64,000 bases of DNA from Ceratorhiza oryzae-sativae (taxonomy: Eukaryota; Basidiomycota; Agaricomycetes; Cantharellales; Ceratobasidiaceae). This document shows, in pieces, positions 21,796 through 32,185 of the stretch (positions within the stretch are counted from its first letter, which is position 1; every line of letters begins with the position of its first letter). The DNA is taken from assembly GCA_030998015.1 (NCBI GenBank), contig JARWMV010000237.1, forward strand, positions 62,001 through 126,000, given 5' to 3'. The translations under genes and the position numbers were made by a program. The notes beneath the pieces are model-generated. The model had not been told where the DNA came from, searched no databases, and saw nothing but the letters and a program-made list of their open reading frames with translations.

Positions 21796-22276
21796 CTTAG
21801 CTTAAAAGATCGATGAATTAGCTAAATAAACCTAGAACTCAACCAACGCACTCCAGCAAGACGCGTTACTTTATGCGCCAACACCTAGCTTACAGGATGG
21901 CAACTGGGTACGTTTTGTTCTATGTTTTTTTTTTATACTCTTGCCAGTCATGACTCCAATCTGGCTGTGTTAATCTATCGACGTTTACCCACTCTCTGAT
22001 AGCACATTTATCAGCAGACAAGCCAGCCTTCGGCAGCGCCAATGGAGGCATTGACATCCAGTACTGAACGAGCCCATACACAAGTGGATCAGCTGGCACC
22101 AGCCCAACCGCAAGGGCCATACCCTGGGTATTGTTCAAGTTTCCACGTCGATGATTTACATAAATAAAATTGTAACTTGTCTTTGCTCGTATACATATTT
22201 CTAAACAACTATGACTCTAATTTGATGCTGCACCAAAGATACAGACAGCATGAGTGCAAGTTTCAAAAACATAACC
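21796..22276. other. Helicase-distal flank, left arm
   Basis: No recognised gene. A minus-strand open frame at 21920-22138 (72 codons) looks protein-like, with no stop in a varied sequence, but has no family I recognise and no conservation in module B. It is extended at its 5' end in the mirror copy (23738-24028). Treat it as an unsupported short ORF. Confidence 0.3.
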
Positions 22277-22347
22277 AACTTGAGAATCGAACCGGCACTC
22301 ACGAAAAGTGAAACGAGCTGAAGCCACTTCACTAATCTAGTGTCACA
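22277..22347 (-). other. tRNA-like sequence, left arm
   Basis: On the minus strand, TAGATTAGTGAAGTGG resembles a polymerase III A box, and GGTTCGATTC about 40 bases later is a good B box. The stems pair poorly, so this is a decayed tRNA or tRNA-derived SINE head, not a working tRNA. A related sequence lies at 38954-39026, at a similar distance from the module B right end. Confidence 0.4.
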
Positions 22348-22764
22348 ATGTGATTCCCAGCGATGATATATGATACACGCTCCCCTCCCGGGGCTTGCCG
22401 ACAGAGGCGTGACAAACCGTGAGTCACTCATCCTGCCTCGCAATTGTGTTTGTCCATTGATAGATAGAAATATCCATTACATAAAACTTTCTTGACAAAT
22501 GCGTAAGACGCCACCAGCGTATGTTAGCCATCGTACTGTGGAACTTACCATAGGGTTATCTTGGCCCGTACCAATTGTTTAGGCCACAAAAAGTCGATTT
22601 AATGCAAATTTCAGCAACACCACTATTCGATTCCCCTGGCTTGGTTTAGGGGATCTGTGAGAGCCAGGTAAAACATTCCCAGAACTCATTGTAATCGAAA
22701 TCATTACAACTGGTTGTAATCAAGACTAATCAAAAATCACAGGCAAACTGATTACCCCAATTTC

Positions 22765-22968
22765 ACCAGCCGTCTCACCAGCTCGACCTGGTGCCCCGAC
22801 TTGGATGCCTCCCTGTGGCTGTCGCATGGAAAGGTTCCCTCTCATGGTAGGCCATCAATCAACCCCTAACCTCGTGCTGATCTAACTTTATTATACCGCA
22901 TATAGCATATGTACATGGATAAGTACCATGCAGCGGAAGGACACCAGGTCGAGCTGGCGAGACGGTAG
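22765..22968. repeat. Fold-back element next to the palindrome axis, left
   Basis: About 204 bp bounded by inverted copies of a CCGTCTC-CCAGCTCGACCTGGTG sequence (22769-22793 and 22940-22965). It contains an inner stretch related to the elements at 39448-39649 and 31545-31785. Its outer end almost coincides with the palindrome axis, and its mirror copy occupies 22978-23181. Confidence 0.6.
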
Positions 22969-22977
22969 GCTTGTAAC

Positions 22978-23181
22978 CATCCATCTCGCCAGCTCGACCT
23001 GGTGTCCTTCTGCTGCATGGTACTTATCCATGTACATATGCTATATGCGGTATAATAAAGTTAGATCAGCACGAGGTTAGGGGTTGATTGATGGCCTACC
23101 ATGAGAGGGAACCTTTCCATGCGACAGCCACAGGGAGGCATCCAAGTCGGGGCACCAGGTCGAGCTGGTGAGACGGCTGGT
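22978..23181. repeat. Fold-back element next to the palindrome axis, right
   Basis: Mirror copy of 22765-22968. The two copies meet head to head around the 21-bp spacer, so the inversion breakpoint falls at the element end. Confidence 0.6.
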
Positions 23182-23599
23182 GAAATTGGGGTAATCAGTT
23201 TGCCTGTGATTTTTGATTAGTCTTGATTACAACCAGTTGTAATGATTTCGATTACAATGAGTTCTGGGAATGTTTTACCTGGCTCTCACAGATCCCCTAA
23301 ACCAAGCCAGGGGAATCGAATAGTGGTGTTGCTGAAATTTGCATTAAATCGACTTTTTGTGGCCTAAACAATTGGTACGGGCCAAGATAACCCTATGGTA
23401 AGTTCCACAGTACGATGGCTAACATACGCTGGTGGCGTCTTACGCATTTGTCAAGAAAGTTTTATGTAATGGATATTTCTATCTATCAATGGACAAACAC
23501 AATTGCGAGGCAGGATGAGTGACTCACGGTTTGTCACGCCTCTGTCGGCAAGCCCGGGAGGGGGAGCGTGTATCATATATCATCGCTGGGAATCACATT

Positions 23600-23670
23600 G
23601 TGACACTAGATTAGTGAAGTGGCTTCAGCTCGTTTCACTTTTCGTGAGTGCCGGTTCGATTCTCAAGTTG
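23600..23670 (+). other. tRNA-like sequence, right arm
   Basis: Mirror copy of the left-arm tRNA-like sequence. A-box-like TAGATTAGTGAAGTGG is followed by B-box GGTTCGATTC at 23653-23662. Confidence 0.4.
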
Positions 23671-24165
23671 GTTATGTTTTTGAAACTTGCACTCATGCTG
23701 TCTGTATCTTTGGTGCAGCATCAAATTAGAGTCATAGTTGTTTAGAAATATGTATACGAGCAAAGACAAGTTACAATTTTATTTATGTAAATCATCGACG
23801 TGGAAACTTGAACAATACCCAGGGTATGGCCCTTGCGGTTGGGGGCTGGTGCCAGCTGATCCACTTGTGTATGGGCTCGTTCAGTACTGGATGTCAATGC
23901 CTCCATTGGCGCTGCCGAAGGCTGGCTTGTCTGCTGATAAATGTGCTATCAGAGAGTGGGTAAACGTCGATAGATTAACACAGCCAGATTGGAGTCATGA
24001 CTGGCAAGAGTATAAAAAAAAAACATAGAACAAAACGTACCCAGTTGCCATCCTGTAAGCTAGGTGTTGGCGCATAAAGTAACGCGTCTTGCTGGAGTGC
24101 GTTGGTTGAGTTCTAGGTTTATTTAGCTAATTCATCGATCTTTTAAGCTAAGAAGAAACATGTTT

Positions 24166-24633
24166 TTTTTTTTTTTTTTTTGGTCATGTTTATACGTCTG
24201 TCAAGCCTGTGGCTTATGTAGACCATACAAAGGTGCAGAGGAAAGGAGAGAGAAACCCTGGATCCAACTGTGCCTCATGCCTACTATCCCATAAGGCCCA
24301 CCAACTCCTTGCTGCCTGTCAGACGAGCCTACGCCCCCCTGACGTCCAGACCCCTGATCCGTTTTAAGCTCACAAGCCGGCTCCTTCTGTGCAACGTGCA
24401 TCCTTCACACGCTTTTCTTTAGACGGCATACAGACTGTTCAGCGCTCTCTTGAGCGGTTTTGTTTTGATATCTACAAGTGCGCTATCCATTTGTCTATAA
24501 TCTTAGATTCGAGTACTTCACCTGGTTTCTGGGCATCATGTGTGTGAGAGTAGAGGGAATCGGCCGGTCTCCCAGACATAAGTCAGAAGATGGCGGACGG
24601 CCCCTCTCGAGGAGAGAAGTGTGGATATCGAGT
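24166..24633 (-). mobile_element. Poly(A)-tailed retroposon, right arm
   Basis: Mirror copy of the left-arm retroposon. It shows a run of 19 T at 24163-24181 and direct repeats AAGAAACATGTTT at 24153-24165 and 24634-24646. Its presence in both arms dates the insertion before the inverted duplication. Confidence 0.65.
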
Positions 24634-24649
24634 AAGAAACATGTTTATT

Positions 24650-27177
24650 CACCTGGTAAACTACCTGCGTGCTGCTTCGTTCCAGCACGCCTTCAAAAGG
24701 ATACCTCTGCTGCACCCAAGGTTCATAAGCTTGAAAATGTGAATATGTGAGAGTTGGATAAGAGAGTGACGTCTCATGTGGGTTATATGGTGGCGTGGGA
24801 TATGTATATTCAGAATGCAGGTGTGTAGGATTTGGGTATGTAGGATTTGGGTATGTAGGATGCGGGTATGTGGGATATGGGTATGTAGGATGAGGATATC
24901 CGGGGTATGGGTCTCAATGCACAGACAAAGATTGAGGATTGTTGGCTGTATGTGGGTTCATTTGGGGTGGTATGCATATTGACGACAAGACAAGAGGTGG
25001 CGAGGAGGCTACTGTCACAAGCACCGCTTGTGAGAACTGAGAATTCACATTGGCAGATGGAGGTTGTGGGTTGACCCGGAAGCTGTGAGTTTGAGACGCT
25101 CCTGCAGCCGGGTGAATCAGATTGCTAGGGGTAAAAGAGTGGGTGTTTTTGGTACGTTTGCTGGTGTTGTTCTTGGAAGCAGAGTCCAGTGCATGCTTTT
25201 TGACCTTTTTCAGCTTTGGGGGGATGGGAATGTACTTGATGTGTAGTGCCAGTACTACCCTTGTAAGTTCTTCCCCATATGTTGTCCACCATTTGTCACC
25301 TGCCTTCTCATGTACTAGCTGCTTGAATAATTTGGGAGTGTTGATCAGACTGTATGATGTGAGCAATTCAATTGTTTTGTGGGGTAAGATAGGAGTTGAT
25401 GACCAAGTTACTCCTTTGAAGTCTTGTTCGAAGACTGTATTCCACCCTTCAACTAGCTTGCACTGTGCAGGCTTGAACGGAACACCTTTTGGTGGCAATA
25501 TAGGCTTTTGCTCCATGTGTGGCTTTACAATTTTGATCTGATCAAGTACACTTGGTACACAGCAGTCGCAGCAAGGGACAGCTAAAGCTACATGTGACCA
25601 ATCATCAAATTATAAGATGTATGAATATAGTGGTAAGCTGTACTTACCAACTGGCTCATTTCCAAACACTCTATCCCAAATTTTTTGCTGACAGCTGTTT
25701 GTTTGTATCAGTGCATATACTCCTTTGCCAGGTGAGTCATCCTGTAGGTCAGGTTCAGTGCTAGCAATCTCTGACTGGAACACTCCCTTGAGAAGTGCTG
25801 GGTGCTGTTGGCGCTTTTTGCCTGGTTTACCTGAAGTTTTAGTGTTTTGCAATGCCTGCAAACCTGGGCAAGTGGGATTAACCTTCTCAGCAGAAGTTTC
25901 ATATAGTAGGATACCAAGTGCTTTTTCTCCAGACCTCCCACTCTGGCCCCAGCACTGTATAAGTGTGGACAGACCAACTACATGCCATTGAACTACATGT
26001 TCAATGTTGGAGAGGTTGCACCCCTGCAATTTGTTGTGCATAAGTTAAAGAAATCACAGTGCATATAGTGGACTCACCATTCCAGCAGCATCAGTGCATA
26101 CAAGCACTTGAACATTGCCTTCTTGAAGGCCTTTCATGGCAAGCACTTGATATTCATGACTGAGCCAGGTGTTGTAGGGACAAATGATGCCAGCATTCTG
26201 GAGATGGGGTGGTAGAAGCAAAGTGAGGAAAAAAACAATGCATTGGCCAACTTCTATATTATCTGTGTACACCATAGTAATTGGGATGTCAAGGGGATGG
26301 AATGTGATTAATGGAATAATAAACCTGAGGTCGTATAATGATATAAGCAGGTTCTTGGCTCGAGCAGCAATGATTGTGAGGTTTGGCTTGCTGTTCCCTT
26401 CATTGATATATATATGTGTAGATGATAGATTTAATCTAGTTATTATGTCTTGTCAGACACAAGGAGTCAGCATGGCTGAGAGAGCAACAATTGGGGTATT
26501 GCAAGGGAGGAAGGGTTGAATGATATGGAGCACACCATATTTCTTGTGGAATGTATCACTCCAGAATGATACACAGTGTGCTTCATCTATTACAACTGAG
26601 AAAATCATTTTGGAGATCTTTGGATCTTGTAATAGCCAGTCAATGATGCACTGCAAGAGGAGTGTCTCAGGAGAAATCAATATGATGCGAACCTCTCCAG
26701 ATTTAATCTCCTGTACAAGACTCAGCATGTTCTCACAGTGAAGCTAAAATTTCACTCACCAACAAAATATCCAAGAGATTCAACACAGTGTTGCTATTTA
26801 TCACAATTGCTTGAAGCTTGAATGTATTTTTAAATGTCTCTTTCTTCAATTTTGGTTAGCCTTGCAAAACCACAGTACCATCCCTCAAATATAGTAAAAC
26901 TCACCATCTTGTCTTGTAGGGCCACTAGTGGTGACACTACAATTGACAACTTCCACACATTCTCTGCAAGCACAAACAGTCCTGCAGCCACAGCTGTCTT
27001 CCCTTGTCCTGTTCCAACATGCACAATTGTGTTGTACCAAAGTACTTGCAGTAATGTTGCATCAATTTGGAACTGGTGCGCCGACTTCCACCCAAAATTC
27101 TCACAGATAAGCTGTGGTAGGCTTTCGTGCTTTGTTCAGATAGCTGAAGTCAAAATGTTGTTTAAGCAACCTGACAT
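24650..27177 (-). pseudogene. RecQ-like helicase, right palindrome arm
   Basis: Mirror copy of the left-arm helicase, starting at 27177. Walker A is near 27020, DEAH near 26585, motif V near 26090 and motif VI near 25950. Two TGA stops are shared with the left arm (27136-27138 and 26453-26455). The frameshifts near 19441 and 20770 of the left copy are absent, and a 200-codon C-terminal exon (25516-24914) is open. At 25.66-25.87 and 26.07-26.22 kb the two arms differ strongly; here the right arm has TG or CA where the left has CG. The P/Y-rich tail again lies behind a TGA. It is still disabled by the shared stops. Confidence 0.83.
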
Positions 27178-27530
27178 TGTACTAGGAGTGCACAATGGGC
27201 AAATGAGTAGGGTTGTGGGGTAGAGTGTTGAGTGGAATTAGAAGAAAATGAAATTACTCAAATGTGGTAAAGTTGCTGGCATCCTAAAGCAGAAGACTAC
27301 ACTGCGCCAAGTCAGCATTTTGGCCCCAGCACTGACAGCAGCATACCTTCATTCCCAAGCTATCCCATAGTTCTACAGCAAAAATTTGCTTCAAGAACAA
27401 CTGGGTAAAGCAGGTTAGTGATGAATAGTTTCAATAAACCAAGACAGCCAACTTACGATCAAGTTTCAAAATTTGTTAAAGTGAAAATTTTTGAAACCTC
27501 CATATTATAAGTAGAGAACGCTCCCAAACA

Positions 27531-30500
27531 ATGAATACTGCAAATTCCAATTCCAACTCCAATTCCGATTCCAATTATTCAGATCTTACAATGGATGAGG
27601 AGTGGCTTACAGTATGTGACCTTGGCGTGTCAGCGCATACTTCACACTTGAGATAAACTATCCTCTTCATTAGGACTCGGAATCGGGAGCCAGCTCTACT
27701 GAGAACAAGAAAAGCGGGGTTAATGCTCAATACTTACAGATAAGAGTTTAAATGTGCTTACCAGCTCTCAATCCTTGACAGACAAACAAAAAACGCAAAC
27801 TAAGCGCAACACGAAGCTCCTCAGCCTGCCAGAAATCGCCCAGCTCAAAGACAAAACCTCGTGCCTTGGAGTCCAGCTCAAGGTCCATGGTGAGTTTCTT
27901 TCTGAGCTTCAAGTTAGCTGGCTATGATTGATTCGGCGCCATCAACCCAGCCAAGATCAGCCACTGGTTCCAATCACGCAGCGCCAAAATCCAAGCCGGC
28001 AGGCAAAAAAGATGTACTATTAATCCTGTTCGAGGAATTGATAGAAAAGCTCAAGACTCACAATAAATCATTCATCGACCTTCTCCTCTTTGTGTTTGAT
28101 CCAAAGCGGCGCAGCGACACTGCAAAACTTCGAAATCAACATTTCTGGGCATACAAACATGAGGTTCAAACACTACTCGGATATTGGGCTCACTCTCACC
28201 AAAGCAGGCCTGGGCGGCGCCGATTTCTCAGGTGGATTCGCCGGTATGTGGGGGGCGAGCTTTGCGCTGAGGCGAGGAAAGTGACGGCCAGTGGTGTCCT
28301 CCGTACTTTGGAAGACAAGATCGAGCCTGAATATCTACACAAAGACTTCAAGGTTAGCAGCATACTTGAAGTAATAAAAAACTCGTGCCCTCGAACAGTT
28401 CGAATGATGCTGGATTTTGTAACGCCCACAGGCGTGCGCCGGAGGAAGTTGAGTGATGTGTCACGAGTTGGACAAACAGTGAGCAACGCAACCCGATCAA
28501 TCTCTTGATCAACATTAATGGCTATACATTTAATCCGGATGCGTAGAGCATCCTTTGTGCTATTACCGTGCTCTTGCGATGCCGTAGTCGTCGAAACAAT
28601 TTGCTTCAGACATGCCTTGGGCTCTACATGTTTGGAATTGGGCTCCAACGTCAAGGATACGGCATTTTGTCTCACCTTGGCACCGTGACATCTTATGGTA
28701 ACCTTATACGTGGAAAACCCGACCAAAGTTTGCCAAACCCACCCACGGTTGAGCACAAAAATCAAGATAATTTACAACCCGAGACAACTTCTCGGCCTAC
28801 CTTGTACCCTTCGGTCGGAGCAGTCAAGATGCTCGCCAATGGATGTCGCAAATTGACAAAACAACGCTGGAAGAAACACCGCCATGGGATCATATTCGAC
28901 AATATAAACTTTGTTCTTAAATCGGCTCAACAAACCCTCGGACACACAGGTACGATTTCTATATTACAACATCGCACAAAATCCACTTGAGCTCAAATTT
29001 TCAGTATTTTCGAACTCGTTGTCTATCTATTAACACTTGTTCTTTAGATTCGCAAGAAAACGGGACTTGCGCCACAATTTTTGAGCTTCACAACGCAACT
29101 CCTGAGGCTCTTGACCATTCTGCGGCTAGATCTGCATTTGCTGAAGCTGGACCATTGCAGGAAGACCATATCCTTCACAATCAAAGTGAACAAGCAACCC
29201 ACCGAAAGCTTATAGTGCACGCAATTGCTCGTATGATTCTGAAATACGGTGGCGAGCAGTTTAAGCGTTATTGGCCATTCCTTGACGACTCGCAACCAAT
29301 TGTGGCACCAGTGATCGAGCCGCATACATCGAACATTTACCCACTCCCAGCTATGGATATTGACGAATCGTCAATTAGCGGAGTCATATCCGTTTTTCAA
29401 GCAATATTCAAAGAGCTTGAAATCGATCTCGACGCTGAACAGTTTGTTCAAGATATCATTCTAGTGGCTGGTGATTTGAAATCTGCACTAAACCTGGACA
29501 GCGCTCAGAATACTCGAATTGGCCAGGAAGAGCCCAAAAACTCGCTTAGCAACCTAGAGTGTGTTCTAGGTCTATTTCATACAAAGATGGCAGCGGTTGT
29601 AAGTGTCTTGAGCACTCATCTTGGCAGTCCGGAAGCCGGACAAGACGCTCCTGGGTCGCTTTTCTTTCATAACAGCATTCTCGAAAGAAAATCATTTGTG
29701 GAAACATCTCTCCCCCCATTTGCTGTTGCAAAAGATCTCATTATGGATTCGCTTGGCGCTCGAATTATTCACTGTCTGCTTCGGCTTTCTAATTCCAAGA
29801 CTCTCGAGAGCTATTTAGCCAACCTTGAATCATACGATTCAAATGTCTCAACTGCAGAATCTATGTACAAGAAATCTTGGGAGCAATTGCTAAATGATGC
29901 CGAGGCACTTTTTGACACCTACGTTGATGTATCTACCGCGTCGAAGCTTCAGAGCGACCGTCTATACGCTGATCCTGACGACAAGTCGGGTGATATGGTC
30001 TATGAAGGCGCCGCATACTTCTTACGAGACGCACTCAATCTTGAAGAGTTGTTTGATGCAGTTAAGTGCGGCCATTCTGGCCGTATTCTTAGTGTTTTGA
30101 AGCTATTTGCGCTTTCGTTTCGTGGGTCAGGTCGGCCTCAGTACGCTCGCGCGCTCCTACGACTGATTCATTATTGCGAGGTGGTTTGGCCACCAAAACT
30201 ACGGTATAATTCTCCATTACGGCACATTCAACTACGGCTAACATATACATATACTAGGGATCTAATTCTCGACAATTGGCTTGCAAGCCCGACAGGGCGG
30301 CCGAAAGCGTTTGTCGAGCTGGATCTTGTTCAGGAGCATCTAATTTACTGGATCAAGGCAAGTCAGGTTCAAGTGCGAGTCGTGCAGTGAAAACTTACAC
30401 ATACAAAGCGTGTATACAATGCACACGGGAGTAACGAGACCTGGGAATGGCTCACTATGATTACGCCGTGTATTGGTGCATTGCGAACACTTACCAAAGA

Positions 30501-31149
30501 TTTCAACGAGATGCTCGGAAACTACCGAACTACCCGCCATTCGTCTCCCGATAAAATGAAAGACATCCTAAAAATAATTGAAAGTTTGGAAAAATACGAG
30601 GTTTATGATATTCAGGAAGGACGGACCTTCAATAACAAATGCAATCCCGTCGTCGATGCCCAGAGCGTTGGTCTCGAAAGTTTATTCTGGGGAAAGCTAT
30701 CCGGGTTAAAAGAATATAATAAAGAGTTCAAGGCAAGACAAAAGGCTTACCAAGGCCCCGATATTGCCCATACCATCCCTCATACGGCTTTGCCGCGCCG
30801 TCCCGACGCTCCCGGTGCAGCTCCTTCAACCTCCAGTACCTCAACCTCTAAGGTAAGTACAATCGAATGAATTCAATCCGTAGACGGAATTACTTACTTG
30901 AATGGATTACAGAATTTTTGCCCCAATATGATGGAAGTCGACTGGGCAGGTGACGAAATCGAATCGGAAAATGAGGACGGGGACGAAGCGGAAAATGAGC
31001 CAAATGAAGAGGAGCTCTTCGATGCGATCCTACCATTAGAGAACGAAGAAGACGTGAGTCTGGAGGTCGACGCAGCCGATATGTGGGACATGATTTACGG
31101 GTCGGACGCGGAAGAGGATTTTGATTTGGATGGTGACGGAACGGCGTAA
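27531..31149 (+). CDS. DUF6589-like protein, nine exons, intact
   Basis: Best-preserved gene of the module family. Proposed exons are 27531-27611, 27674-27718, 27782-27889, 27951-28478, 28547-28949, 29048-30203, 30258-30357, 30409-30852 and 30913-31149. They sum to 3102 bases, giving 1033 residues with no stop. One intron would use a GC donor (30358). The N-terminus has an NSNSNS repeat and an NKKRKL nuclear-signal-like stretch. The core contains FDNINF (28895), AGDLKSAL (29467), LGLFHTKMAAV and RGSGRPQYAR. Later come GRPKAFVELDLVQEH and AHGSNETWEWL. The C-terminus is acidic, with DVSLEVDAADMWD. The pattern matches what I recall of fungal DUF6589; the spaced aspartates could be an RNase H-like active site, but that is inference. 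It lies about 350 bp from, and divergent to, the helicase. Confidence 0.8.
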
Positions 31150-31544
31150 CTGGCAGGTGACCGTCTGAGTGAGATCACGTGAGAATGTGACCACGCAGGG
31201 GCACGCCTTCGATAAAATAGTCTACTCTCACGTTCCTCACAAAGAGGATGTTGTGAAATGGATATTGTGCGCTTATAGCTATATATTCAAGACATTTACC
31301 CTAGGTTTCCGTAGTCTCAGAGCTGTAAAAGTGGATACCTCCTAGTAGTCCGGTTAGACTCAACGCCCATGTCCCGGTTAGCAAGTCTAATTATGCGCTG
31401 TTGACCGCATTCACGCTAGTGTTCATTCCTCCTGAGTTGTCCGATGGTTATCATGTGCTATCCATATGCAAGTTCCTGGGTAAATCGTCAATGTCATGTA
31501 AGCGCCGAGTTCTGATTTCACAAGTCAACTCACAAGCGAATTTT

Positions 31545-31785
31545 AAGCTCGCCCGAACTCGCTCGGGCGAACTCACTAGGTGAATTGTACCAGCTGTTGT
31601 AGCAAATTGACCTGTGCCCCGTTTTGTCTGCTTCTTTGATGATTCCCTCGTGGCTTGATCTTAAGTCATCTTCCCGAAATAGCAGGTCAATTTGCTACAA
31701 CGGCTGGTCACGAGCCTAAGGAGAACTCTCGACGACGGCTGGTACAACTCACCTATAGACTTCGCCCGAGAGAGTTCGGGCGAGC
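31545..31785. repeat. Fold-back repeat with nested inverted repeats
   Basis: The outer arms (about 31545-31593 and 31731-31785) contain CTCGCCCGAACTC and its complement. Inner arms pair CCAGCTGTTGTAGCAAATTG (31589-31608) with CAATTTGCTACAACGGCTGG (31689-31708). Each outer arm also has its own small palindrome. The core resembles 22765-22968 and 39448-39649. It starts 15 bp beyond the right end of the big palindrome. Confidence 0.6.
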
Positions 31786-32185
31786 CTTGGAGATGAACTT
31801 AAGAATTTGGGAACCGGCGCTTATGCTTGATGGCATACTTCCCTGCCATGTTGTTTGTAGAATTTGCTATGTGATGCCTGAAAGCTTTGAAGCCTTGTTT
31901 ATCATTTGAAAGATGGCCCTAACATATACAGCATTGGGCCGCGTGGGGTCGAACTCTCGGTATACCAGCTAGTTTGTGAAGACATACTACAGAAAAGTTA
32001 TGTTAAATTGGTCTCATCTTAACTTATTTTCTTGTCACAGCCTAAGTGCGCCATTCTTGACTTGTTACTGTACGGCAAACTTTGCACCAAGTCGACTCGT
32101 TACTCAAGGGTATTCGTGATGAGGTCACATATGGCACGTGATTTTGCTCGCGGTCACCCTAGTCACATTAGAGGATCTTCGCTAT
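31786..32185. other. Spacer before module B
   Basis: No convincing gene or repeat. This is the presumed 3' flank of the module B DUF6589-like gene. Confidence 0.5.

Larger units (their letters stand above)
14427..31530. repeat. Giant inverted repeat (palindrome) A/A'
   Basis: Left arm 14427-22962 and right arm 22984-31530 are reverse complements over about 8.5 kb, with a 21-bp spacer at 22963-22983. Mirror positions sum to about 45,946, drifting by only about 11 bases at the outer end. Paired landmarks include the DUF6589-like gene, the helicase, a 15-bp tandem repeat, a poly(A) retroposon and a tRNA-like sequence. Most of the arms look identical, but discrete tracts (such as 15.4-15.56, 15.78-15.96, 19.74-19.87 and 20.11-20.29 kb and their mirrors) differ markedly. 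Outside the arms the sequences are unrelated. Confidence 0.95.

Noticed and set aside
21920..22138. Third gene in module A (72-96 codons)
   Set aside because: No homologue in modules B or C, no recognised domain, and the start differs between the two arms.
22277..22347. Functional tRNA gene
   Set aside because: A and B boxes are present, but acceptor and T stems do not pair properly.
14807..31149. Helitron interpretation of the helicase modules
   Set aside because: The helicases carry SF2 RecQ motifs (DEAH, QRxGRxxR), not a Pif1-type SF1 helicase, and no HUH Rep motif was seen.
14427..31530. Palindrome as a pure assembly artefact
   Set aside because: Discrete diverged tracts, small indels and unrelated outer flanks distinguish the arms. 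The artefact is not excluded without spanning reads, but it is not the simplest reading.
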